NCBI GenBank assembly: GCA_016649475.1
Contig: JAENXP010000119.1
Location: 1 to 6,911, forward strand
Reading direction: 5' to 3'
Source: Burkholderiales bacterium
GTDB taxonomy: Bacteria > Pseudomonadota > Gammaproteobacteria > Burkholderiales > SG8-39
DNA length: 6,911 nt
The notes under the pieces were generated by a model. The model searched no databases, was not told where the DNA came from, and saw only the letters and a program-made list of their open reading frames with translations. Both the position numbers and the translations under genes were made by a program. Shown one piece after another: positions 1 to 6,911 of this stretch. The stretch's first letter is position 1; each line of letters starts with the position of its first letter.

Positions 1-18
1 CTTGGTTGCCTTTTTCAT
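1..18 (-). CDS. Possible 5' end of a next gene (only six codons in window)
   Basis: On the minus strand an ATG at 18-16 opens a frame reading M-K-K-A-T-K to the window edge. A CAGGG that could serve as a ribosome binding site sits only 2 nt upstream, which is closer than usual, and lies inside the 3' arm of the 22-bp hairpin H1. A Lys-rich start is compatible with a secreted protein or a basic DNA-binding protein, but six codons cannot decide. It could equally be chance. If real, this gene would follow cysS in the same direction. Confidence 0.18.
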
Positions 19-69
19 AACCCTGTTTTCTGAACGGATGTGCTTTTCATCCGTTCAGAAAACAGGGTT
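19..69. repeat. Perfect 22-bp inverted repeat (hairpin H1)
   Basis: The arms 19-40 and 48-69 are perfectly complementary over 22 bp and enclose a 7-nt loop, TGCTTTT (41-47). The tip of the stem with the loop, read on the minus strand, is CGGATGAAAAGCACATCCG, which matches the tip of the hairpin at 173-223 at 18 of 19 positions. There is no T-run just past either foot of the stem, so it is not a standard intrinsic terminator on either strand. It could be a REP-like interspersed repeat, a non-canonical transcript 3' end for cysS, or an RNA-level control element. The structure is seen directly; its role is unknown. Confidence 0.9.
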
Positions 70-70
70 G

Positions 71-85
71 GCGCGCGAAGCGCGC
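71..85. repeat. Short GC hairpin next to H1
   Basis: GCGCGC (71-76) and GCGCGC (80-85) can pair around a GAA loop. The hairpin begins one base after the foot of H1. It mirrors the GC-rich hairpin at 148-171, which ends one base before the second long hairpin. Alone it would be unremarkable in GC-rich DNA; the mirrored placement is what makes it worth listing. Confidence 0.55.
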
Positions 86-147
86 AATGATCGCGCACCG
101 ACAACGGCGCACGTGGCAGCTTACGTCGATCTGCAGCGCCAGAACTT

Positions 148-171
148 GCGCGGACGGCGGCCCGTCCGCGC
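148..171. repeat. 10-bp GC-rich hairpin next to H2
   Basis: The arms 148-157 (GCGCGGACGG) and 162-171 (CCGTCCGCGC) are perfectly complementary and enclose a 4-nt loop, CGGC. The hairpin ends one base before the long hairpin at 173-223. Together they form a long-hairpin plus GC-hairpin unit, which is the mirror image of the unit at 19-85. No T-run follows on either strand. Confidence 0.8.
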
Positions 172-172
172 G

Positions 173-223
173 GATCGCAGAATGCGCACGGATGAAAAAC
201 ACATCCGCGCGCATTCTACGATC
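173..223. repeat. Imperfect 22-bp inverted repeat (hairpin H2)
   Basis: The arms 173-194 and 202-223 pair at 20 of 22 positions, with mismatches at 178/218 and 188/208, around a 7-nt loop AAAAACA (195-201). The tip, CGGATGAAAAACACATCCG (189-207), is an inverted copy of the H1 tip with one base changed. The lower stem has a different sequence from H1 but the same length. This suggests a family in which the tip is conserved in sequence and the stem only in pairing. It lies about 38 bp past the cysS stop, so it would be transcribed in any cysS read-through RNA. Confidence 0.88.
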
Positions 224-261
224 TTGTATAAAACCTACCCCCAAGCCCTTGGTGCTGTTAT

Positions 262-1698
<1,437 letters not shown>

Positions 1699-1775
1699 GC
1701 GCAAAAATCTGCCGGGATGCGGTCGGCTGCGCCGCGCCTTCCGCGGAAATGCAGCGCCACCGCCGGGGCTTTGAC

Positions 1776-1785
1776 AGTGGCCACT
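1776..1785. promoter_or_regulatory. 10-bp palindrome in the divergent promoter region
   Basis: AGTGGCCACT is a perfect palindrome about 20 bp upstream of the candidate plus-strand -10 box, and its first base is the last base of a TTGACA. It could be half of an operator or chance. I recognise no regulator for it. Confidence 0.2.
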
Positions 1786-1804
1786 ATGAAGGTTCGGGCG
1801 TTCT

Positions 1805-1813
1805 TGTTAGAAT
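1805..1813 (+). promoter_or_regulatory. Candidate extended -10 promoter for the TPR gene
   Basis: TGTTAGAAT is a TGN extension plus TAGAAT, which is one base off the -10 consensus. A start site near 1820 would leave about 32 nt before the ATG at 1852, which fits well. There is no -35 at normal spacing; the perfect TTGACA at 1771-1776 lies 31 bp upstream, too far to pair with it. The predicted start points of this promoter and the cysS candidate lie between the two -10 boxes, so transcription in one direction would pass over the other promoter. Confidence 0.4.
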
Positions 1814-1840
1814 GTAAAGTTGGTTCCACTTGCGCGAGAA

Positions 1841-1849
1841 AGTATAACA
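1841..1849 (-). promoter_or_regulatory. Candidate extended -10 promoter for cysS
   Basis: Read on the minus strand, 1849-1841 is TGTTATACT. This is a TGN extension followed by TATACT, which matches the sigma-70 -10 consensus at five of six bases. No good -35 lies 16-18 bp upstream, but extended -10 promoters often do without one. It would give cysS an untranslated leader of roughly 135 nt. The site abuts the start codon of the divergent TPR gene. This is motif reading only. Confidence 0.35.
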
Positions 1850-1851
1850 CA

Positions 1852-2955
1852 ATGCACTCCTTCATTCGCCGCACGGCTCTTAGCCTAAGCCTGATATTGG
1901 CTACTGCCGTGGTCCATGCCGACGAGTTGCAGGACATCACGCGCATGATGCGGCAGGGCCAGTTGCCCCAATCTCTGGAGCGCGTGGACAAGTATCTGGC
2001 TGGCAAGCCGCGCGATGCGCAGGGGCGCTTCCTGAAAGGCCTGATTCTGACTGAGATGAACCGCGCAAGCGAGGCCATACAGGTGTTTTCCAAGCTGTCC
2101 GAGGACTACCCCGAACTGCCCGAGCCTTACAATAATCTGGCGGTCCTCTACGCTTCGCAGGGTCAGTACGAAAAAGCCAGGATCGCGCTGGAGAGTTCGA
2201 TACGCACGCACCCGAGTTACGCCACCGCGCACGAGAATCTGGGCGATATATACGCCAAGCTCGCCAGCCAGGCCTACGATAAGGCCCTGCAACTCGACTC
2301 CTCAAACACCGGCGCCAAGACCAAGCTGGCGATGATAGGAGAGTTGATCGGCGGCGAAACGCGCGCCGCGCGCGCGCCGGCACGCACAGAACCGGTCAAA
2401 ACAGCCGAGGCGGCGCCTGCCAAGGCAGCCGAGCCCAAAGCCGCTGAACCCAAAGCCGCGGAACCCAAAGCCGCCGAGCCCAAAGCCGCGGAACCCAAAG
2501 CCGCGGAACCCAAAGCCGCTGAACCCAAGGTCGCTGAACCCAAGGTCGCTGAACCCAAGGTCGCGGAACCCAAGGTCGCTGAGCCTGCGACCAAGGCCCG
2601 CGGCGGGTCGGGCGCCGAAACCGATGAGCTCATCAAGACAGTGCGCGCCTGGGCCAGCGCCTGGGCCGGTAAGGATGTAGCCGGTTACCTCGAGCACTAT
2701 GCCAAGGACTTCAAAACACCCAAGGGCGAGTCGCGCGACGACTGGGAAAAATTGCGCACGCGACGCATCAGCGCACCGAAGAAAATCGAAATCGACATCG
2801 AGTCGCCCAAGGTCAGCATCAGCGGCGACAACGCTGCGAGCGTCACTTTCCGCCAGGTTTACAGTTCCGATATAGTCAAAGCGACGGGAACCAAAACGCT
2901 GGTTATGGTCAAAAGCAATGGAAAGTGGCTGATACATGAAGAACGGGTTAACTAA
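1852..2955 (+). CDS. Secreted TPR protein with EPKA repeat linker and NTF2-like C-terminal domain
   Basis: The product (367 residues) is not one I can name. It has a Sec signal peptide (MHSFIRR, a hydrophobic stretch, then probable cleavage after VVHA at 23), so it should be periplasmic. Residues about 25-157 form roughly four TPR-type helical repeats, for example LPEPYNNLAVLYASQGQYEKA and YATAHENLGDIYAKL, usually a protein-binding scaffold. Residues 194-243 are ten perfect pentapeptides, six EPKAA then four EPKVA, predicted to form an extended, charge-balanced linker. Residues about 257-367 look like an NTF2/SnoaL-like fold, with W...W...D..GYLEHYAKDF, VTFRQVYSS and GKWLIHEE. The ATG at 1852 is chosen because it starts the signal peptide; GAGAAAG lies 9 nt upstream. 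The L,D-transpeptidase gene begins 3 bp after the stop and ends in a related domain, so the two proteins probably work together. Confidence 0.93.
   Translation: MHSFIRRTALSLSLILATAVVHADELQDITRMMRQGQLPQSLERVDKYLAGKPRDAQGRFLKGLILTEMNRASEAIQVFSKLSEDYPELPEPYNNLAVLYASQGQYEKARIALESSIRTHPSYATAHENLGDIYAKLASQAYDKALQLDSSNTGAKTKLAMIGELIGGETRAARAPARTEPVKTAEAAPAKAAEPKAAEPKAAEPKAAEPKAAEPKAAEPKAAEPKVAEPKVAEPKVAEPKVAEPATKARGGSGAETDELIKTVRAWASAWAGKDVAGYLEHYAKDFKTPKGESRDDWEKLRTRRISAPKKIEIDIESPKVSISGDNAASVTFRQVYSSDIVKATGTKTLVMVKSNGKWLIHEERVN
2431..2580 (+). repeat. Ten tandem 15-bp repeats inside the TPR gene
   Basis: Ten in-frame 15-bp units follow one another without interruption. Units 1-6 have the form GARCCCAAAGCCGCN and encode EPKAA. 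Units 7-10 have the form GAACCCAAGGTCGCK and encode EPKVA. A partial unit (GAGCCT) begins at 2581. Differences within each block are synonymous and mostly at the third base of the last codon. The copy number can change by whole units without shifting the frame, so the linker length may vary between strains. Confidence 0.97.
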
Positions 2956-2958
2956 TTG

Positions 2959-4152
2959 ATGCGGCTGCGGCGCGGACTCTCGAACACGCTACTGGCAGGG
3001 GCATTGGGCCTAGCCAGCGTTTTCTTGCTTTCACCTGAGCCGGCCCAGGCGGAGCAAAGCACCGACGATCTGCTGGGCAAGGTATTCGAGGAGATAGAGA
3101 GCAATCACCTCGATCTGGCACTCAATCATGTTGAAGCGCTGCTCCGGGCCAAGCCCAATTTCCGTCTGGCCTACCTGATCAAAGGCGATCTGCTGCTCGC
3201 CCGTGGCCGGGAACTCAAGGCATTTGGAAACGCGCCCCAGGGATCGAGCCGGCGGCTCGATGACTTGCGCGCCGAAGCACTGGTCCGCCTGCATGCCTAC
3301 CGCGACCGCCCTTCGCAGGACCGGGTGCCGCGCTACCTGATGCAACTGCGCGAGGATCAGCGCTATGCCATCGTCGTCGACAACAAACGCTCGCGCTTGT
3401 ATCTGTACCAGAACGAGAATGGCCGGCCTCGCTTCGTAGCGGACTATTACATCAGCACCGGCAAGCGCAGCGGGGAGAAAACGCGCGAAGGGGACGAAAA
3501 AACCCCCGTAGGCGTGTACCACGTCACTGCCAGCCTGCCGCGGAGCAAGCTCTCCGACTTCTACGGCAGCGGCGCCTTCCCCATCAGCTATCCCAACGAA
3601 TGGGACAAGCGCCATGGCAGGAACGGCCACGGTATTTGGCTGCACGGCACCCCCAGCGATACCTACAGCCGCGCACCCCGCGCCAGCAATGGCTGCGTGG
3701 TTCTGGCCAACGCAGACCTGGACGCCCTGTCGAAAAAACTCCAGGTCGGACTCACGCCGGTAATCATTAGCGAACAGGTCGAATGGCTTTCGCTCGATGA
3801 CTGGAACGCCGAGCGCAATGCGCTCAACGCCGAAATCGAGCGCTGGCGCGGCGACTGGGAAAGTCTGGACACCGAACGCTATCTGACCCACTACTCGAAG
3901 AAGTTTTCCACCGGCAGGGAGACCTATGCTGACTGGGGGCGGCACAAGCGCCAGGTCAACAGCGGCAAGCGCTGGATCAAGCTGGGCCTGACCAATTTCA
4001 GCGTATTCCGCAATCCTGGAAAAGACGAACTGGTAGTGGTGACCTTCGACCAGGACTACCGCTCGAACAACCTGTCCAACACGATGAAGAAACGCCAATA
4101 CTGGACCAAGGAAGGCGGCAAGTGGCGCATCATTTACGAAGGTGCGGCTTAG
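2959..4152 (+). CDS. L,D-transpeptidase (YkuD domain) with C-terminal NTF2-like domain
   Basis: L,D-transpeptidases use a catalytic cysteine to cross-link peptidoglycan stems (3-3 bonds) or to attach proteins to them, in the periplasm. The product has 397 residues: a signal peptide with probable cleavage after AQA (31), a helical TPR-like segment at about 35-130, the YkuD domain at about 136-270, and an NTF2/SnoaL-like domain at about 293-397. The YkuD signature is intact: H229-G230 in IWLHGTP, then S243-N-G-C246, with C246 the nucleophile. The substrate and crosslink type cannot be read from sequence. ATG at 2959 is chosen over the in-frame TTG at 2956. The gene starts 3 bp after the TPR gene and lacks a well-placed Shine-Dalgarno, so translational coupling is likely. 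The C-terminal domain shares D...YL.HY.K.F, DW, VTF.Q.Y.S and GKW.I with the TPR protein. Confidence 0.95.
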   Translation: MRLRRGLSNTLLAGALGLASVFLLSPEPAQAEQSTDDLLGKVFEEIESNHLDLALNHVEALLRAKPNFRLAYLIKGDLLLARGRELKAFGNAPQGSSRRLDDLRAEALVRLHAYRDRPSQDRVPRYLMQLREDQRYAIVVDNKRSRLYLYQNENGRPRFVADYYISTGKRSGEKTREGDEKTPVGVYHVTASLPRSKLSDFYGSGAFPISYPNEWDKRHGRNGHGIWLHGTPSDTYSRAPRASNGCVVLANADLDALSKKLQVGLTPVIISEQVEWLSLDDWNAERNALNAEIERWRGDWESLDTERYLTHYSKKFSTGRETYADWGRHKRQVNSGKRWIKLGLTNFSVFRNPGKDELVVVTFDQDYRSNNLSNTMKKRQYWTKEGGKWRIIYEGAA

Positions 4153-4286
4153 CTTTCTGCGGCGCCGACGCGCTGCGGCAGCAGATTCGACGCAGGGTGC
4201 GCCGAGAAACACCAGCGGTATCGTGTAAGCTATTTTTTGCCGCGCTTGGCGCCGGCATCCCAATTTATAACCGAAAGGCCATAAAC

Positions 4287-4862
4287 ATGCGCTCATTCCC
4301 TATTCTGATTTCCAGCCTCCTGCTCTGGTCGGCACAAGCGATTGCCGCCAATCCGGTGGTTGAGATGAAAACCAGCGCGGGCGCCATGCGCATCGAGCTC
4401 TACGCCGACAAGGCGCCCAAATCAGTGGAAAATTTCCTGCAGTATGCAAAGGACGGGTATTACGACGGCGTCGTATTTCACCGCGTCATCGACGGCTTCA
4501 TGATCCAGGGCGGCGGCTACGATACCGACCTCAAAGAGAAAAAAGGCAAGCGTCCGGCGATAGAGAACGAAGCTGGCAACGGGCTGAAGAACGAAGTCGG
4601 CACTCTGGCCATGGCGCGTACGTCCGATCCTCACTCAGCCACGGCGCAGTTCTTCATCAACGTAGCCAACAACGGCTTTCTCGATTATCGCGAAGCCACC
4701 CGCAGGGGCTACGGCTATGCCGTGTTCGGCAAGGTCACCCAGGGCATGGAGGTGGTGATGGCCGTAGCGCACACTCCCACCGGCCCGGGAGGCTCTTTTG
4801 CCAAGGACGTGCCGAAACAAGCGGTCGTCATCCAGTCCGTAACCCTCATTACCGACGAATAG
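4287..4862 (+). CDS. ppiA: Periplasmic cyclophilin-type peptidyl-prolyl cis-trans isomerase
   Basis: Cyclophilins speed cis-trans isomerisation of Xaa-Pro bonds during protein folding. The 191-residue product begins with a Sec signal peptide ([20 protein letters not shown], cleavage near 20-22), so this is the exported paralog. The cyclophilin core is complete. [14 protein letters not shown] lies at 64-77 with catalytic R66. [33 protein letters not shown] follows at about 94-126, split here into its parts [20 protein letters not shown] and [25 protein letters not shown] is at about 142-154. ATG at 4287 is chosen for the signal peptide and an AAAGG 8 nt upstream. The 134-bp gap before it holds a T6 run at 4233-4238 but no convincing terminator or promoter. 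ppiB follows after 10 bp, so the two are probably co-transcribed. The symbol follows the exported-cyclophilin convention and orthology to E. coli ppiA is not proven. Confidence 0.96.
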   Translation: MRSFPILISSLLLWSAQAIAANPVVEMKTSAGAMRIELYADKAPKSVENFLQYAKDGYYDGVVFHRVIDGFMIQGGGYDTDLKEKKGKRPAIENEAGNGLKNEVGTLAMARTSDPHSATAQFFINVANNGFLDYREATRRGYGYAVFGKVTQGMEVVMAVAHTPTGPGGSFAKDVPKQAVVIQSVTLITDE

Positions 4863-4872
4863 CGAGCACATC

Positions 4873-5364
4873 ATGGTCAAATTGCACACCAATCACGGCA
4901 CCATCACCCTGGAACTCGACGCGGCCAAGGCCCCCAAGACGGTGGAAAACTTTCTCGCCTACGTCAAAAGCGGGCATTACGACAGTACCGTATTCCATCG
5001 CGTCATCGACGGCTTCATGATTCAGGGCGGCGGTTTCGAGCCCGGCATGAAGCAAAAGCCGACAAATGCGCAGATCGAGAACGAAGCGACCAACGGCCTC
5101 AAGAACGAGCGCTACACCGTCGCCATGGCACGTACTTCCGACCCTCATTCGGCCAGCGCCCAATTTTTCATCAACGTCAAGGACAACAGCTTCCTCAACC
5201 ATAGCGCGCCGACGCCGCAGGGTTGGGGCTATTGCGTGTTCGGCAAAGTGGTCGAGGGCATGGACGTCGTGGATAAGATCGAGGGCGTGAAAACCGGCAG
5301 CCGCGGCGGTCATCAGGACGTACCGGCCGAAGACGTGATACTGGAACGCGCTGAAGCGATATGA
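4873..5364 (+). CDS. ppiB: Cytoplasmic cyclophilin-type peptidyl-prolyl cis-trans isomerase B
   Basis: The 163-residue product aligns without obvious gaps to E. coli PpiB. It has the N-terminus [15 protein letters not shown] and [20 protein letters not shown] with catalytic R43. Further on come [27 protein letters not shown] and [20 protein letters not shown], and the family ending [12 protein letters not shown]. There is no signal peptide, so it acts in the cytoplasm. It starts 10 bp after the stop of the exported cyclophilin and is clearly its paralog; the two share 34 of 35 bases across the catalytic loop (4482-4516 and 4999-5033). This looks like a tandem duplication whose products have gone to different compartments. 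A weak GCGAG is the only ribosome binding site candidate, so coupling to the upstream gene is plausible. Confidence 0.97.
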   Translation: MVKLHTNHGTITLELDAAKAPKTVENFLAYVKSGHYDSTVFHRVIDGFMIQGGGFEPGMKQKPTNAQIENEATNGLKNERYTVAMARTSDPHSASAQFFINVKDNSFLNHSAPTPQGWGYCVFGKVVEGMDVVDKIEGVKTGSRGGHQDVPAEDVILERAEAI

Positions 5365-5461
5365 ACGCGCTTGCGATACGCAGAATCCGGGGCGCCAAGT
5401 CCGACCGACGAGCGCACTGAATTTTTTCTTTCGCGTTCTGCACGCGTAGCCGCTTTCCAGC

Positions 5462-6190
5462 TTGAGCACCTTGTTCATCTCTGACCTGCACCTTTGCGCC
5501 GACCGGCCGCAGAGCAACCGCAGTTTTTTCGGCTTTCTCGAGCACGAGGCGCGCAATGCGCACGCGCTCTATATTCTGGGCGACCTGTTCGAATACTGGG
5601 TCGGCGACGACGACCTCGACGATCCGTTCAATGCCACGGTAGTCGGCGCGCTTGCCCGGCTCGTCGACAGCGGCGTACCTGTCTTTCTGATGCACGGCAA
5701 CCGTGATTTCGTCATCGGCGAAGCCTTCGCACGCGCCAGCGGGGTGACCTTGCTGCCGGATCCCACTCTGGTCGATTTACACGGACAGGCGGTCCTGCTG
5801 ATGCACGGCGATACCCTGTGCACCCTGGATCTGGAATACCAGGCGTTCCGGCGCGAGGCGCGCAGCCAAGCCTGGATCAGCAGGTTGCTGCAACAACCGC
5901 TGGCCGAACGCAAGGCAATGGTCGAAGCCCTGCGCCGCAAAAGCGAGCAGGAAAAGCGCGACAAGCCCGCCGAAATCATGGATGTCGCAGCGGCCGAAGT
6001 CCAGGCCACGCTGCGCCGCTACGGCTATCCAATGCTGATCCATGGACATACCCACCGCCCGGCCCGCCATCTACATACGGTCGACGACCATACCTGCGAG
6101 CGCTGGGTGCTGGCGGACTGGTATCAGGGCGGCAGCTATCTCGCCTGCGACGAATCAGGCTGTCGCGCGCTGCAGTTGAGCGCGAACTGA
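5462..6190 (+). CDS. lpxH: UDP-2,3-diacylglucosamine diphosphatase (lipid A synthesis)
   Basis: LpxH hydrolyses UDP-2,3-diacylglucosamine to lipid X and UMP at the inner face of the inner membrane, an essential step of lipid A synthesis. The 242-residue product has all the metallophosphoesterase motifs expected of the family: D8-L-H10, GD41 in YILGDLFE, GN80-RD in MHGNRDF, H115 in MHGDTLC, and H195-T-H197 in IHGHTHRP. The length matches E. coli LpxH (about 240). The start is TTG at 5462: it is the only start candidate after the in-frame TAG at 5447-5449, and it gives the family N-terminus MSTLFISDLHL. No Shine-Dalgarno is visible, so expression may be low. The 97-bp gap after ppiB has a T6CTTT run at about 5422-5431 without a convincing stem. 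Confidence 0.97.
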   Translation: MSTLFISDLHLCADRPQSNRSFFGFLEHEARNAHALYILGDLFEYWVGDDDLDDPFNATVVGALARLVDSGVPVFLMHGNRDFVIGEAFARASGVTLLPDPTLVDLHGQAVLLMHGDTLCTLDLEYQAFRREARSQAWISRLLQQPLAERKAMVEALRRKSEQEKRDKPAEIMDVAAAEVQATLRRYGYPMLIHGHTHRPARHLHTVDDHTCERWVLADWYQGGSYLACDESGCRALQLSAN

Positions 6191-6196
6191 ACGTTA

Positions 6197-6218
6197 CCGC
6201 ATTGCGGCGGCATCCGCC
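6197..6218. terminator. Small GC hairpin between convergent lpxH and metZ
   Basis: In the 29-bp gap between the two stop codons, GGCGG (6206-6210) and CCGCC (6214-6218) form a 5-bp stem with a CAT loop. A competing CCGC/GCGG stem sits at 6197-6207. Position suggests a two-way transcription end, but there is no T-run on either side, so an intrinsic terminator is not demonstrated. Confidence 0.25.
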
Positions 6219-6219
6219 C

Positions 6220-6911
6220 TTACCGGTCTAGCCCGCGCTCGATATCGGTTTGAATATCGCCAAGCGCCTCAAGGCCGACCGCGACGCGCAGCAGCCCCTC
6301 TTTTATCCCCGCCGCCTTGCGCGCTTCCGCGCTGATGCGACCGTGCGTAGTCGTGGCCGGATGGGTAATCGTGGTCTTGGTGTCGCCCAGATTGGCGGTG
6401 ATCGATATCATGCGCGTCGCATCGACCACCCGCCAGGCCGCCTCGCGCCCGCCTTTGACCTCGAACGCCACCACCGCCCCACCCAGGCGCTGCTGCTTTG
6501 TGGCGAGCGCAAATTGCGGGTGGGAAGGCAGACCGGGATAGTACACGCGCTCTATGCCGGGGTGCCGTTCCAACCACTGCGCCAGTTGCAGCGCAGCCTG
6601 CGACTGCGCGTCCATGCGGATGCGCAAGGTTTCCAGGCCCTTCAGCAGCACCCAGGCGTTGAACGGCGACAGGCTCGGTCCGGCGGTGCGCAGAAAGCCG
6701 AATATGCCGTCCATCACCAGTTCGCGCCGCCCTAGCACTGCACCGCCGAGCACCCTGCCCTGTCCATCCAGATACTTGGTCGCCGAATGGATCACCAGAT
6801 CAGCGCCGAGTCGCAGCGGCAGTTGCAGCGCCGGCGTGCAAAAGCAATTGTCCACCGCCAGCAGCGCGCCGGCATGCCTGGCCACCGACGCAAGGGCCGC
6901 GATATCGGCGA
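6220..6911 (-). CDS. metZ: O-succinylhomoserine sulfhydrylase, C-terminal part (cut by window edge)
   Basis: MetZ makes homocysteine from O-succinylhomoserine and sulfide, in the direct-sulfhydrylation route to methionine. The visible 229 residues are the C-terminal part of a Cys/Met-metabolism PLP enzyme; the frame stays open to the window edge and the real start lies outside. It shows LLAVDN, with the aspartate that contacts the PLP ring nitrogen. SATKYLDGQGR follows, with the lysine that binds PLP. Later come TAGPSLSPFNAWVLLKGLETL, shown in part as GPSLSPFNAW and KGLETL, then SLGDTKT-like SITANLGDTKTTITHP and the ending RVAVGLEALGDIQTDIERGL. DGQGR after the PLP lysine is typical of MetZ, in contrast to the MetB/MetC-type sequence, so I prefer MetZ; cystathionine gamma-synthase is the main alternative. 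Its stop is 29 bp from that of lpxH, in convergent orientation. Confidence 0.92.
   Translation of the reverse strand, partial: ADIAALASVARHAGALLAVDNCFCTPALQLPLRLGADLVIHSATKYLDGQGRVLGGAVLGRRELVMDGIFGFLRTAGPSLSPFNAWVLLKGLETLRIRMDAQSQAALQLAQWLERHPGIERVYYPGLPSHPQFALATKQQRLGGAVVAFEVKGGREAAWRVVDATRMISITANLGDTKTTITHPATTTHGRISAEARKAAGIKEGLLRVAVGLEALGDIQTDIERGLDR

Noticed and set aside
19..223. Intrinsic terminator for cysS
   Set aside because: The hairpins are strong, but none is followed by a T-run on the minus strand, so a standard Rho-independent terminator is not shown; a stem-loop 3' end of another kind remains possible.
1..261. Insertion sequence or transposon remnant
   Set aside because: No transposase fragment appears in any frame and no flanking target-site duplication is visible around the hairpin pair.
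1771..1776. Perfect -35 box TTGACA in the cysS/TPR gap
   Set aside because: No acceptable -10 box lies 15-19 bp downstream (the bases there are GC-rich), so it is not supported as a promoter by itself.
2274..2937. Minus-strand reading frames with striking repeats (SAALG/SATLG and GFGFRG-like), resembling pentapeptide-repeat or glycine-rich proteins
   Set aside because: They are the reverse-strand reading of the 15-bp repeats in the TPR gene. The plus strand has a signal peptide, TPR motifs and a ribosome binding site; the minus frames have no start context or domain.
4231..4271. T6 run plus TTGGCG and TATAAC before the exported cyclophilin, considered as terminator or promoter
   Set aside because: No stable stem precedes the T-run. 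TTGGCG and TATAAC are only 14 bp apart, and the implied start site would fall on the ribosome binding site.
3031..4296. A long open minus-strand frame (421 codons) opposite the L,D-transpeptidase gene
   Set aside because: High GC content keeps this antisense frame open. The product is Ala/Val/Gly-rich with no recognisable motif, while the plus strand encodes an intact HG...SNGC active site.

Overview
The window looks like chromosomal housekeeping DNA from a GC-rich Gram-negative proteobacterium, most likely a betaproteobacterium. This is inferred from the protein sequences, a lipid A gene (LpxH), Sec-exported periplasmic proteins and the MetZ-type sulfhydrylase. No tool was run, so the taxonomic call is tentative. 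I see no phage, insertion sequence, CRISPR array, rRNA or tRNA gene.

Layout. Positions 1-261 are non-coding and rich in hairpins. Two long stem-loops with a shared 19-nt tip lie in opposite orientation, each next to a short GC-rich hairpin on its inner side. cysS (262-1698, minus) encodes cysteinyl-tRNA synthetase. A 153-bp divergent gap separates it from a plus-strand block. That block holds a secreted TPR protein with an Ala-Glu-Pro-Lys repeat linker (1852-2955), an L,D-transpeptidase of the YkuD family (2959-4152), a periplasmic cyclophilin (4287-4862), a cytoplasmic cyclophilin ppiB (4873-5364) and lpxH (5462-6190, TTG start). The 3' part of metZ enters from the right edge on the minus strand (6220-6911), convergent with lpxH.

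How the genes work together. The plus-strand block is mostly about the cell envelope: peptidoglycan cross-linking or protein anchoring (L,D-transpeptidase), periplasmic protein folding (secreted cyclophilin) and lipid A synthesis (LpxH). The most interesting biology is the TPR/L,D-transpeptidase pair. The two genes are 3 bp apart, both products are exported, and both end in a related NTF2-like domain. I infer that they may act as a two-protein envelope module, with the TPR protein reaching through the wall on an extended (EPKAA)n/(EPKVA)n linker. cysS and metZ both concern cysteine/methionine metabolism, but they flank the envelope genes on the opposite strand and nothing in the sequence shows co-regulation.
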